The position numbers were made by a program, and so were the translations under genes. From positions 1,054,001 to 1,118,000 of the forward strand of contig OZ220488.1 of the NCBI GenBank assembly GCA_965116155.1: DNA of 64,000 nt, read 5' to 3'. The notes under the pieces are model-generated. The model had not been told where the DNA came from. It ran no database searches and saw only the letters and a list, made by a program, of their open reading frames with translations. Of the stretch, positions 16,153 to 24,880 are shown piece by piece. Position 1 is the first letter of the stretch; every line of letters begins with the position of its first letter. Source of the stretch: G965116155 sp965116155. Lineage in GTDB: Bacteria > Bdellovibrionota > Bdellovibrionia > Bdellovibrionales > UBA1609.

Positions 16153-18189
16153 ATGCTAAACACCAAAACACTGCTGCTTATGCCATGGATTTTTTGGCTC
16201 ATGGCATGCACACCCGCACAAGGACCCAGCATAAGCTACCCCCAAGGCGAGCTCGTATACCCTGAGCCGCAATTTAACACGCCCATCACCTTTATAGCCC
16301 CAGACCCCGACACCAAAACCCGAGCCACTTACCAGTTTGTACCCTCAGGCCATACAGCAGAACACCGTGCGCTGGAACAGCGTGCACTAGCACCAGATAA
16401 AAGCAGTATAGACCAAGATATTTTACACATAAGGCTAGACCACTTAAAAGAAGACCACACAGCACTTAGCGCTCCACCTAGTAACAAGCCCAAAGTCCTG
16501 CGCGTAAGCTTAGTATTAGAGCACAACCTAAGCCTGAACTATTTGATTCAAAGCCCACCGCGTGGCGATTGCATAAATAGCCCCCTATCAAGTGGCAGCT
16601 CTACTGGCAGCTCTATTAAGTGGCATAGCGCGCAAAAAGACTCCCCTTACAAATTAACGCTACAATGCTGCGACTTAAAATGCACCCACGCGCAAGGTGG
16701 AGTAAAAAAAGAGGACGACACGCTTTTTTATTTTTCACACAATACCAGTTACCCTGAGGCGCAGTTTGAAACCATACCCAAGGGACAAAAAACCAAAACC
16801 AGCTTTTTTAGCGGCCAAAAAATAAAATCCCAAAAACAAAGCTTTACCGTAGCGCACGGCGTATCGCGCAGTGTGGTGGAATTACAGTCTCACCCTCACC
16901 TGATGCAGGTTTCTTTTAACAACCTCAACCTTGGCGCACATGCCGCTCCTGCAGAGGTGAATTTTAGAAAATGGGACGGCACAAGCTGGAACCACAAAGG
17001 CGGCACTTTAGGAACCTTACCAGGCGACAACCAAGTTTCTGGACACCAATCTCACAGCGGAAATGTCTACATTATAAGCCGCATTGTAGAAAACTCTCCC
17101 CCTGAACTCCATGGGCCAGGTGTGACCCAGGTGTCCGACTACATAAAGTGGAGCATAATATCTAAAAGCCTCACCGTGCCCATAGCACACCCAGTGCCTA
17201 CTAAAACCCAACAAAAAGACCTTTTGAAAACGATTTGGGATCAGCTGCGCTGCAGCGCGAAAAAACCCACAAAATGCTACCCCGACAGCATGCTAAATCT
17301 TAGCACCTCTAACAAGACAGCACAGAACCACATTAATAAACAACTAAATGCCTTAGCCCCTAATGAAGGTTTTTATCGGGTGCAAGAAAACGTAAAAAAA
17401 CTTAAAACAACAAAAAAGACCAAAACCAAAAACTACTTTACTAATCTTTATGCCCTAAGGCCCTTGGTGCAGCATTTTTTTACCAACCAAGGCATCGTGC
17501 CCTCAGCGGTCCATGTGCTTTATAGGGAAAGTGAATATGTAAATAAAAACTTTCCAAATATCACAAACATAGTGGGGGACGATGGTGAAAGTAAGGGTGT
17601 GTTTCAAATATGGGACCCCACTTACAAAAGTTTAAAAGACAAATATTTAAAAAATTTCACAACAGAGCTGCCTTTGCGCCATTATTTGGACTCTTCTTTT
17701 TTATTAAGCATGCTACATTTTAAGACGCTTGCGCATAATGAAAAAAAGAATTTGGAGTTTCTTCTTGTTTCCCACAACACAGGACCTTATAAAAAGGTAT
17801 TTAACAACGAAGACACGCCTGAGTATACATATCAAAACCAGAAGCGCCATACTGTTTTTGGGTTTCCAGCAGTTGTAGATGGCGGCATGCTGCTTGAAAG
17901 TCAAATAGACTATGCTTTAGATACCATGGCGCTGCACTTTATGGGCTTAAGGCCCGAGTGCTATTTGGAAGACCTGATTGATAGCTCTAAAACTCCTGCG
18001 CAGATTTCTTTTAAAGTAACACCCACGCAGGCCGATACACTTAAAAACCATATGTATCCGGGCAGCGTAGAAAATGCCCCTGAGGCTTTAAAAAACTGGC
18101 ACGCCATTCTTAAAAACCGCCCTGACTTTCTTAAAAACCAAACACCCCTTACCATCAAGGCCGAGTGCAAATACAAACCAGAGCGCTAG
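16153..18189 (+). CDS. Lipoprotein with lytic transglycosylase (SLT)-like domain
   Basis: 678 residues. The N terminus is a lipoprotein signal, with lipobox LMAC placing the acylated Cys at residue 19. Residues 20-400 have no recognised fold. The C-terminal part (about 440-610) resembles a Slt-type transglycosylase: a catalytic-type Glu in LYRESEYVN, then SKGVFQIWDPTY matching the G-(L/I)-(M/F)-Q motif, and SHNTGPYKKVF matching the AYNxG motif. It probably cuts peptidoglycan from the inner face of the outer membrane. The order of motifs is right but the overall similarity is weak, so an inactive relative cannot be excluded. The last codons (GAG CGC TAG) are part of a type A repeat head. Confidence 0.72.
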   Translation: MLNTKTLLLMPWIFWLMACTPAQGPSISYPQGELVYPEPQFNTPITFIAPDPDTKTRATYQFVPSGHTAEHRALEQRALAPDKSSIDQDILHIRLDHLKEDHTALSAPPSNKPKVLRVSLVLEHNLSLNYLIQSPPRGDCINSPLSSGSSTGSSIKWHSAQKDSPYKLTLQCCDLKCTHAQGGVKKEDDTLFYFSHNTSYPEAQFETIPKGQKTKTSFFSGQKIKSQKQSFTVAHGVSRSVVELQSHPHLMQVSFNNLNLGAHAAPAEVNFRKWDGTSWNHKGGTLGTLPGDNQVSGHQSHSGNVYIISRIVENSPPELHGPGVTQVSDYIKWSIISKSLTVPIAHPVPTKTQQKDLLKTIWDQLRCSAKKPTKCYPDSMLNLSTSNKTAQNHINKQLNALAPNEGFYRVQENVKKLKTTKKTKTKNYFTNLYALRPLVQHFFTNQGIVPSAVHVLYRESEYVNKNFPNITNIVGDDGESKGVFQIWDPTYKSLKDKYLKNFTTELPLRHYLDSSFLLSMLHFKTLAHNEKKNLEFLLVSHNTGPYKKVFNNEDTPEYTYQNQKRHTVFGFPAVVDGGMLLESQIDYALDTMALHFMGLRPECYLEDLIDSSKTPAQISFKVTPTQADTLKNHMYPGSVENAPEALKNWHAILKNRPDFLKNQTPLTIKAECKYKPER

Positions 18190-18435
18190 CTGCGTAAGCA
18201 TCAGAGTGCTAGGAAAATGCCATGAGACAAAGCGCAGTCTCTAGCGCAACCCCCTTTAGGGGGTGTCCGCGATAGAGACAAGTGTCCCGCAGGGCATTTT
18301 CCGACCTATGAAGCATCTATGTCCCTGTAGCGATAGGCGTAAGCATCAGAGTGCTAGGAAAATGCCATGGGACAAAGCACAGGAGGCTGCTCTGGAGTTG
18401 GTTCTTGTTGCCCAAGTTTGTTTTCCTAGCACTCC
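18180..18435 (+). repeat. Two type A palindromic elements between convergent genes
   Basis: The first element has its head CAGAGTGCTAG at 18202-18212, arms GGAAAATGCC and GGCATTTTCC, central AACCCCCTTTAGGGGGT, and tail CGACCTATGAAG (18302-18313). The second starts CAGAGTGCTAGGAAAATGCC (about 18347) and closes with TTTTCCTAGCACTC at about 18421-18434, so both of its ends are head-type. Each is preceded by GCGTAAGCAT. The lipoprotein gene ends inside an AGAGCGCTAG at 18180-18189, and the pyruvate kinase stop codon (18426-18428) lies in the second element's right arm. Hairpins here could serve as terminators for both genes. Confidence 0.85.
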
Positions 18436-19880
18436 AATAAAGTGCGGACTTGCAAAGTGTTTGTGGGTACGCCCTTTTTAGGTAACCCATAAGTAAGCAC
18501 AACAGGGTCTTTAGCGCGCGCTAGCTTGTGCTCGCGCAATAACTTTTGCGTATGCTTTAAAGCCTCGCCATAGGTTTTATACTTAGGGATCAAAAAGCTC
18601 CTAATACCCCACATAAGGCTTAGCTGATTAAATGTTTGCTCCCTATCCGTAACCGCTACCAAATGCGCCCGAGGGCGATTGGCGCTAATAAGTATGGCCG
18701 TTCTGCCACTAGTGCTTAAACACACAATTGCAGGCGCATCTAGGTTCATCGCGCACAAAGTTGCCGCACAAGCTATGCTCTGATCACTAATCAACCCTCC
18801 GCCTGTAAGACTAATATCATGGTACAAGCCCTTAGGGTGCCTCTCGACCTCCAGGCAAATATCGTGCATGGTTTTAACACAAGCCAACGGGTGCTTGCCC
18901 ATGGCGGTTTCTGCAGAAAGCATCAGCGCATCGGTGCCATCTAAAATAGCATTGGCAATGTCTGTAATCTCTGCCCGAGTAGGGTGCGTATGTTGTGTCA
19001 TGCTCTCTAGCATTTGCGTTGCCGTAATGACAGGCGTATTAAGCGCATTGCACCGGGAGATGATTTTTTTTTGCACCGCCGGCAGCTGCGCCGCCCCCGT
19101 CTCAATGGCTAAATCTCCGCGCGCCACCATTATGGCATCGCTTAGCTCAATAATGCTGTCCAGATTTTCCAAGGCTTCTAGCATTTCGATTTTAGACACA
19201 ATCCTTGCACCTGAGCCCGAGCGCTTAAGCCTGTTTTTTAACGCCAAAACATCCTGCGGCCTACGCACAAAACTTAACGCCACATAATCCACACCTTGCT
19301 CTAGACCAAACTTTAAGTCCTTAAGGTCTTTTGTGGTCATAGCACTTAAAGGCAAGGGCGTGCCCGGCAAATTAACACCTTTACGAGACTTGAGCACTCC
19401 CCCGCGCAATACCCGCGCATGCACGTAGCCCAAGCGCGGCACAAGGCTTTGCACTCGCAGCTCTATGTGCCCATCGTCTAGCAGAATTTTAGTGCCCTCT
19501 TGGCACAGCTTAACCAAAGGCGCAAAATCCATAGGCACCCAAAAGGTACCGGGTGGCAACTTAGGCGCAGCTCTAACAGCACCCAACACCAACTTTTGCC
19601 CCACCCTAAGCGGCAAAGGTTTTGCCAAAACTCCTACGCGTATTTTAGGGCCTTGTAGATCTTGCATAATAGCTACAGGAGCGCGCAAGGCTTTAGCCAC
19701 ACGCCGCACGTTTTTTATAACACCCAAATACTCTTGCGGAGTTTTAGCATGCGAAAAATTCAGCCTTATAACCCCTACCCCTGAGCGCACCAGTTGCTCT
19801 ATGATTTTAGGGTCGTAACTCGCCGGGCCCAAAGTGGCAACGATTTTAGTACGAGTAAAGCGCGGCGCTTTTAAGGTCAT
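18426..19880 (-). CDS. pyk: Pyruvate kinase
   Basis: 484 residues, last step of glycolysis: phosphoenolpyruvate and ADP to pyruvate and ATP, in the cytoplasm. The N terminus (RTKIVATLGPAS), substrate loop (IRLNFSHA), B-domain (DLQGPKIRVG), KIE motif (IVSKIEMLEALENLDSI), MVARGDLAIE and the family signature (ATQMLESMTQHTHPTRAEITDIANAILDGTDALMLSAETA) are all present, so it should be active. Its ATG overlaps the stop of the upstream permease gene as ATGA (19877-19880), suggesting translational coupling. The final residues (LEC-stop) are encoded by a palindromic repeat end, so the C terminus seems to have been altered by repeat insertion. Confidence 0.97.
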   Translation of the reverse strand: MTLKAPRFTRTKIVATLGPASYDPKIIEQLVRSGVGVIRLNFSHAKTPQEYLGVIKNVRRVAKALRAPVAIMQDLQGPKIRVGVLAKPLPLRVGQKLVLGAVRAAPKLPPGTFWVPMDFAPLVKLCQEGTKILLDDGHIELRVQSLVPRLGYVHARVLRGGVLKSRKGVNLPGTPLPLSAMTTKDLKDLKFGLEQGVDYVALSFVRRPQDVLALKNRLKRSGSGARIVSKIEMLEALENLDSIIELSDAIMVARGDLAIETGAAQLPAVQKKIISRCNALNTPVITATQMLESMTQHTHPTRAEITDIANAILDGTDALMLSAETAMGKHPLACVKTMHDICLEVERHPKGLYHDISLTGGGLISDQSIACAATLCAMNLDAPAIVCLSTSGRTAILISANRPRAHLVAVTDREQTFNQLSLMWGIRSFLIPKYKTYGEALKHTQKLLREHKLARAKDPVVLTYGLPKKGVPTNTLQVRTLLEC

Positions 19881-21805
19881 ACGTGACCACGCTTTTTTAG
19901 TGGAGCATCGGGGTCAATGACTTCAACATTTACCTCGAGCTCTTTTTTGATATCGCGCGCCATATGGGCTGCCTCTATAGGATGGCCCCCTACCCCAAAA
20001 AACACTTTTTTAAAATCGTAGCGTTTTTTTAAAGTGTATAGCCCCTCTAAAACACTGCCGGGCAAAATTTTAACCGTTAAAACAAAATTTTTAGACTGAA
20101 AAACCGGCGCAATCTGTTGCGACACCACACGCTGCAAGCGCTCGAACAAAAACACCTCGTTTTCGCCGTCTTCAGCATGGAACACCACCAGCTCAAAAGG
20201 CTGCGTGCGCACGCGAAAGATTTTATCCAGCGCTGCCGCAATCAGCCTGCGCTCGCCCGTGCCGCCAATGCACAGCACACAAGGCTCTAGGTCTTCAGGT
20301 AACTGCGCCGCAACAGAAAACCTGCCCATACCCAAACGCAAATCCGAATGCGTCTGCAGCCTGCGCTCTAATACCCCCCAACGGTGGTACACCATCAGCA
20401 GCACGATCATACCAAACAGCACCGTAAACATTAGCCCCACGTCTTCGCTACTATGCAAAAACAAATTCCCCACAGCAAACAAAAGCACTAAGCCAGAAAA
20501 TAACGGCACCAAGGAAATGTTGAGGTTTTTAACCCTTAACACCATTTTAGACAAATACTCCCGCGGTATGTTGCTGCGCAAGTGCCCACTATTGCGCGCC
20601 AGCAGCGTGCCCACACAAAAGCTCACCATCACTCCCAAAAAAGAAATCTCATACACCTTGGCCACGACATCAATTTCGCCACTCACTATACCCGCCATTA
20701 CAACCGACACACCCGCAAAGGGCATAGCAATAAGCGGATACCCCTGCAGGCTGGGGTACCTGTGCGCAAAGCGCGTTAGCAACATCTCTGGCAAATTGCC
20801 CTGCTTAGCCATAGTAGTGGCCAAACCAATAAAGCCCACAAAAGCCGTATTAACAGCCGCAAACAAAGTTAAACACGCATCCACCACCACAATATTGCGC
20901 AACCATGAGCCCCCCATTTTAAAAGCCATAGAGCTTAAGAGGGTTTCGATATTGGTCTCTACCTCTGAAGGAGTTAAAATTACCAAGCACAAAAAACTAA
21001 TCGCCGGAGCCGTAAAAGACACCAGCAAAATCACCGTGCGGTACAACTTGCGGATGGTTAACAGCGCCGGCGCCTCTAGCTCTTCTACAATCTGCGCCGC
21101 AGACTCAAAACCCGTAATACCCAAAAACGCCGCCGCAAAGCCATAGGCTAACATGGCAAAGCTCAGCTCCCCATGCGTGCTGGTAAAAGTGCTGAGTTTA
21201 GAAAAATTAATCTCCTGAAAATTTAGCCCAATATACACCGTGCCCCAAACCACGATGATCATAAGTAAAGAAAAATGCAGCCCCGCCACCAAGGTCACAA
21301 GCTTGGCCGGCTCTTTGATTCCCCGAGAGTTAAGCAGACCAAAAAACACCAGCGGAAAAAATGCAACCAGCAGCTGCACCTTGCCTGCCAGCCCACCCTG
21401 AAACAAACTGCTAAAATAATAACTACCGGAAAGCGAGCTCACCGCCGCTGTGGCCAGATAAGACACAAAAGTCAGCGCCCCCGCCAGCACCGCAAAACGC
21501 CGCCCCAGGCTGCGCAGGATCATCGAGTACGCCCCGCCATTGTAGGGGCTCATGGCGAGCCCCTCCTCGTAAGTTTTTTTAAAAAACCACATCATAAGGC
21601 AGGCTATAAGCACAAACACAGGGGCCAAATAGCCCACAATAGGAAACAAAATCCCCGTGCCATAAAACACCGACGTGCCAATATCCGCCCCCACCACACC
21701 CGCCGCTATCACCCAGTTAAGGGCCGGGGTTTGGGGCTGAAGGTGTTTAAAAATCTGAGGCACCTTGCCCATTAGCACTTTGGGATCAGGGGTTTTGTTT
21801 AGCAT
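19877..21805 (-). CDS. APC-superfamily amino acid permease with cytoplasmic C-terminal domain
   Basis: 642 residues. The N-terminal 480 residues have about 12 hydrophobic segments with APC-family features: GADIGTSVFYGTGILFPIVG near TM1, SPYNGGAYSMILRSLG near TM3, and AAFLGITGFESAAQIVEELEAP in the TM6 region. The last about 145 residues (from LPEDLEPCVLCIGGTGERRLIAAALDKI) look like a universal-stress-protein-like α/β domain, as in some KUP-like or cationic amino acid transporters. The substrate cannot be read from the sequence. It is first in a pair with pyruvate kinase, overlapping by 4 bp. The ATG at 21805 gives an N terminus starting shortly before TM1. Confidence 0.85.
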   Translation of the reverse strand: MLNKTPDPKVLMGKVPQIFKHLQPQTPALNWVIAAGVVGADIGTSVFYGTGILFPIVGYLAPVFVLIACLMMWFFKKTYEEGLAMSPYNGGAYSMILRSLGRRFAVLAGALTFVSYLATAAVSSLSGSYYFSSLFQGGLAGKVQLLVAFFPLVFFGLLNSRGIKEPAKLVTLVAGLHFSLLMIIVVWGTVYIGLNFQEINFSKLSTFTSTHGELSFAMLAYGFAAAFLGITGFESAAQIVEELEAPALLTIRKLYRTVILLVSFTAPAISFLCLVILTPSEVETNIETLLSSMAFKMGGSWLRNIVVVDACLTLFAAVNTAFVGFIGLATTMAKQGNLPEMLLTRFAHRYPSLQGYPLIAMPFAGVSVVMAGIVSGEIDVVAKVYEISFLGVMVSFCVGTLLARNSGHLRSNIPREYLSKMVLRVKNLNISLVPLFSGLVLLFAVGNLFLHSSEDVGLMFTVLFGMIVLLMVYHRWGVLERRLQTHSDLRLGMGRFSVAAQLPEDLEPCVLCIGGTGERRLIAAALDKIFRVRTQPFELVVFHAEDGENEVFLFERLQRVVSQQIAPVFQSKNFVLTVKILPGSVLEGLYTLKKRYDFKKVFFGVGGHPIEAAHMARDIKKELEVNVEVIDPDAPLKKRGHV

Positions 21806-21826
21806 GCAATCCGCCTTGTATAGATT

Positions 21827-22282
21827 TTAGCTTAGCAAACTTAACAGCACCCGCGCATGCTGCGGCTCAACAGGCATTACAGAGAGCCGCTGGCCTTTTT
21901 TTAAAAGCGCCATGCCTTTTAGCGCAGGATGCTGGCGTATTTGAGCGAGGCTTAAACTTTTAGCAAACTGCTTTTTAAACACCACCCTCACGCACACCCA
22001 ACGCGGATTTTGCTTTTGAGCCTTGGGATCGTAGTACTGAGAGCAGGTGTCAAACTGGGTAGGGTCTATGACCTGGGTTTTTTCGATACTCGCCAAACCC
22101 ATAATACCAGGTAGAGCGGTGTTAGAGTGGTATATAAAAGCCGTATCACCCACCTGCATTTGATCGCGCATAAAATTGCGTGCCTGGTAATTGCGCACTC
22201 CATCCCACAGGGCCTGGCGCTCACGCTTGAGGTCGCTAATACTATAATTAGTTGGCTCGGTTTTCATGATCCAGTACTGCAT
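21827..22282 (-). CDS. EVE-domain protein
   Basis: 151 residues from ATG 22282. The frame is open to 22348, but MQYWIMKTEP is the usual EVE start and the extra 22 residues look non-coding. Motifs: MQYWIMKTEPTNYSISDL, WDGVRNYQARNFMRDQMQVGD, FIYHSNTALPGIMGLASI and VCVRVVFKK. EVE domains are PUA-like folds thought to bind modified bases in DNA or RNA; many bacterial members are housekeeping-like genes. It is upstream of the permease-pyk pair on the same strand with a 21-bp gap, so it could share their transcript. Confidence 0.9.
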   Translation of the reverse strand: MQYWIMKTEPTNYSISDLKRERQALWDGVRNYQARNFMRDQMQVGDTAFIYHSNTALPGIMGLASIEKTQVIDPTQFDTCSQYYDPKAQKQNPRWVCVRVVFKKQFAKSLSLAQIRQHPALKGMALLKKGQRLSVMPVEPQHARVLLSLLS

Positions 22283-22371
22283 AGTGGGCGGGACCTCTGC
22301 TGTGCCTCTTGGGTATGTCTCTCTGGGGCTGTGTTTTTTGGGGGGCACCCCTTTTTATAGGGAGTTTTGTG

Positions 22372-22414
22372 GGGGGTGTCATTATGAAAATCATTAGGAA
22401 AAAAGATGACACCC
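22372..22414 (+). promoter_or_regulatory. Candidate Fur-like box inside an inverted repeat, upstream of glutaredoxin
   Basis: At 22380-22398, CATTATGAAAATCATTAGG matches 14 of 19 positions of the classical Fur box GATAATGATAATCATTATC. It is flanked by GGGTGTCAT and ATGACACCC, which could form a 9-bp stem. It lies about 70 bp before the glutaredoxin start, whose ribosome-binding site is GGGGAG. Fur binding is a guess; the inverted repeat is certain. Confidence 0.4.
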
Positions 22415-22466
22415 TTGCAACTTTTGCTTAGGCTGACTGTGAGTTAAATCATGGGGAGAAAAAACA

Positions 22467-22772
22467 ATGCCCAATACAACACCCGACCAAGCATCAAGCG
22501 CAACATCCAATACCACCCCACCACAGGTGGTGGTTTACTCGGCAGATTATTGCCCCTATTGCGATAAAGCTAAAGATCTGCTCAAAGCTAAAGGGGCCCA
22601 GTATAAGGAAATCAACGTCACCCACGACGATGACGCTAAGCAGGAGATCATGCAAAAAACCGGCCTCAAAACGGTGCCGCAGGTTTTTATTGGCGAAGAG
22701 TTTATTGGCGGCTTTGACAAGTTGCGTGATCTAGACCAAGCAGGCGAGCTTGATAAAAAATTAGGGCTCTAA
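22467..22772 (+). CDS. Glutaredoxin (Grx3/GrxC type)
   Basis: 101 residues. A dithiol glutaredoxin that reduces disulfides with glutathione. The active site CPYC is in VVVYSADYCPYCDKAKDLL (about 28-43); the cis-Pro motif TVPQVFIGEEFIGGFDKL is also present. The first about 20 residues (PNTTPDQASSATSNTTPPQ) are a low-complexity extension relative to the core. GGGGAG sits 8 bp before ATG 22467. It is 1 bp upstream of fumC and probably in one operon with fumC and pyrE. Confidence 0.95.
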   Translation: MPNTTPDQASSATSNTTPPQVVVYSADYCPYCDKAKDLLKAKGAQYKEINVTHDDDAKQEIMQKTGLKTVPQVFIGEEFIGGFDKLRDLDQAGELDKKLGL

Positions 22773-22773
22773 A

Positions 22774-24216
22774 ATGCCTGACACCGACACTCAGCCAGAG
22801 GGCGAATACCGCATAGAGCGCGACACCTTGGGCGAGGTGCGAGTTCCAGCGCGAGCCCTGTGGGGCGCACAAACACAGCGCTCGGTAGAAAATTTTCGCA
22901 TAGGCCAAGAGCGCTTTGGAAGGGACTTTATATACGCCCTAGGGGTGGTAAAAAAAGCCGCCGCTCTCGCTAATGGTGACTTAGGAGTGTTGGATCCTAC
23001 ACTGAGCTCGGCCGTGGCCAAGGCGGCAGAAAGAGTGATCCAAGGAGCCTTGGACTCGGAATTTAGATGCTCGGTTTGGCAAACAGGCAGCGGCACGCAG
23101 ACCAATATGAACGCCAATGAGGTTATAGCCAACAAGGCCATGGCGCTGCACAAAGACGCAGGCCTGGAGCCCATTCGCGTGCACCCGAACGACCATGTAA
23201 ACCGAGGACAGTCGTCTAATGATGTGTTTCCGACTGCTATGCATATTAGCGCAGTGCATGTTATGCATAGCAGGCTTTTGCCTCAGCTGGATGCTTTTTT
23301 GGCATGCGTGCAAGCCAAAGCTCAAGAGTTTAAGGATGTTATTAAGGTGGGGCGCACGCATTTAATGGATGCCACGCCCGTAACATTGGGGCAGGAGTTT
23401 TCGGCTTATAAAACGCAGCTACAGCAAGCCCGGCACACGCTGGTGCGAGCAATGGAAGATTTGCTTCCTATAGCACTAGGCGGCACGGCAGTGGGCACGG
23501 GCTTAAATGCACACCCAGAGTTTGGGGTGCGCGCAGCCCGGCACATTGCCACTATTACGGGCATGGGCTTTGTCAGTGCTGAGAACAAATTTGAGCGCCT
23601 GGCAGCGCATGAACCTTTGCTCAATATAAGCGCGGCTTTGCGCAGCCTGGCCTGTGCTTTTAACAAGATGCTAACAGATATTAAATGGATGGCCAGCGGG
23701 CCACGCGTGGGCTTAGGAGAGATAACACTGCCGGCCAATGAGCCTGGCAGCTCTATTATGCCGGGCAAGGTGAACCCCACGCAGTGCGAAGCCGCGGGCA
23801 TGGTGTGCGCGCAGGTGGTGGGCAATGATACCGCAGTTACCTTGGGAGCAATGGGGGGTAACTTTGAGCTCAATGTGTATAAGCCCTTGATTGTACGCAA
23901 TGTGCTGCACTCGGCGCATTTGTTAGCAGATGCATTGGAGAATTTTGAGCAAAAGGCCCTTGCGGGGCTTAAAGCTAACACTAAGGCCCTGGCGCATGGA
24001 GTGGAACGGTCGTTAATGCTTATAACCGCCTTAAACCCTGTGTTGGGTTATGATAAAGCGGCAAAAATTGCTCGCCACGCTTATTTAAACAACACCAGCC
24101 TTAAAGAGGCCTGTGTGGGCTTGGGCTTTTTGAGTGCCAAGGAGTTTGAGCAACATGTTAAACCCCAAAACATGCTTGGGCCCCAAGTGCTACCAGCAAA
24201 GCAACCAAAAAAATGA
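22774..24216 (+). CDS. fumC: Fumarate hydratase class II
   Basis: 480 residues. Interconverts fumarate and malate in the TCA cycle; homotetramer without an Fe-S cluster. The N-terminal RIERDTLGEVRVPARALWGAQTQRS, substrate-site SGTQTNMNANEV, THLMDATPVTLGQEF and the superfamily signature GSSIMPGKVNPTQCE are all intact. The length is slightly over the usual 460-467 because of a Gly-free tail (VLPAKQPKK). It begins 1 bp after the glutaredoxin stop, and its TGA overlaps the pyrE ATG as ATGA. Confidence 0.97.
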   Translation: MPDTDTQPEGEYRIERDTLGEVRVPARALWGAQTQRSVENFRIGQERFGRDFIYALGVVKKAAALANGDLGVLDPTLSSAVAKAAERVIQGALDSEFRCSVWQTGSGTQTNMNANEVIANKAMALHKDAGLEPIRVHPNDHVNRGQSSNDVFPTAMHISAVHVMHSRLLPQLDAFLACVQAKAQEFKDVIKVGRTHLMDATPVTLGQEFSAYKTQLQQARHTLVRAMEDLLPIALGGTAVGTGLNAHPEFGVRAARHIATITGMGFVSAENKFERLAAHEPLLNISAALRSLACAFNKMLTDIKWMASGPRVGLGEITLPANEPGSSIMPGKVNPTQCEAAGMVCAQVVGNDTAVTLGAMGGNFELNVYKPLIVRNVLHSAHLLADALENFEQKALAGLKANTKALAHGVERSLMLITALNPVLGYDKAAKIARHAYLNNTSLKEACVGLGFLSAKEFEQHVKPQNMLGPQVLPAKQPKK

Positions 24217-24728
24217 TCCCTCCAAATAAAGAGCAGCTATTTAAAGATCTGATGCAATGCTGTTTGCTGGAGGGGGATTTTGTTTTGCGATCCGGGCAGC
24301 GCAGCCAGGTGTATTTTGACAAATATGCTTTTGAGTCGCAGCCCCGCTTGCTACGCGAGGTGGCGCGGCTTATGACGCAACATGTACCTCGTAGCACACA
24401 GGTGCTAGCAGGTTTGGAGCTAGGGGGCGTGCCTTTAGCAACCGCGATCAGCCTGCACTCGGGGCTACCGGTGGCCTTTGTGCGCAAGCAGGCCAAAGGG
24501 TATGGTAGCTGTCGATTGGCAGAGGGGCTGGATATAAAAAACAAAACCCTGTGCCTTGTGGAGGATGTTGTCACCACGGGGGGGCAAGTGCTTAAAAGCA
24601 TAGCCGCACTTGAGAGCCTAGGCGCCACGGTGGGCGGAGTGGTTTGTGTTTTGGACCGCTACCATGGCGCTCTCGACAGACACCCCTTAGCCCAGTGGGG
24701 CTTTAAGAGTTTGTGGAAGTTAGAGTAG
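24213..24728 (+). CDS. pyrE: Orotate phosphoribosyltransferase
   Basis: 171 residues. Converts orotate and PRPP to orotidine 5'-phosphate in pyrimidine synthesis. The PRPP-binding motif LCLVEDVVTTGGQVLKSI is clear; FVRKQAKGYGSCRLAEG matches the catalytic-loop region of OPRT. It is shorter than E. coli PyrE (213) but similar to compact forms in other phyla. It overlaps fumC by 4 bp and ends TTA GAG TAG, again close to the repeat-head sequence. The remaining about 150 bp up to the next repeat contain no gene that I can see. Confidence 0.92.
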   Translation: MIPPNKEQLFKDLMQCCLLEGDFVLRSGQRSQVYFDKYAFESQPRLLREVARLMTQHVPRSTQVLAGLELGGVPLATAISLHSGLPVAFVRKQAKGYGSCRLAEGLDIKNKTLCLVEDVVTTGGQVLKSIAALESLGATVGGVVCVLDRYHGALDRHPLAQWGFKSLWKLE

Positions 24729-24880
24729 TCGACGCTGAAGTATTATATAACCTTTTGTAATTATTGTTAATTTTGTTGATGTTGTGGGTTCCGTATTTGC
24801 AGGGTTTATGGTGTTTAGTATGAAGCTGTCTAGTGCACAAAATATTAACCTTGCAAAGGTTCTGCGTGTTAGCCCCTTGT

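Noticed and set aside
18263..18502. Short frames in the repeats near 18300
   Set aside because: Made of repeat sequence and the pyk 3' end.
20205..21146. Plus-strand open frame of 313 codons
   Set aside because: It lies wholly inside the APC permease gene on the other strand; its composition (rich in Thr, Ser, Lys, Pro) is that of an antisense shadow.
23406..23981. Minus-strand open frame of 191 codons inside fumC
   Set aside because: Shadow of a well-supported housekeeping gene with intact motifs.
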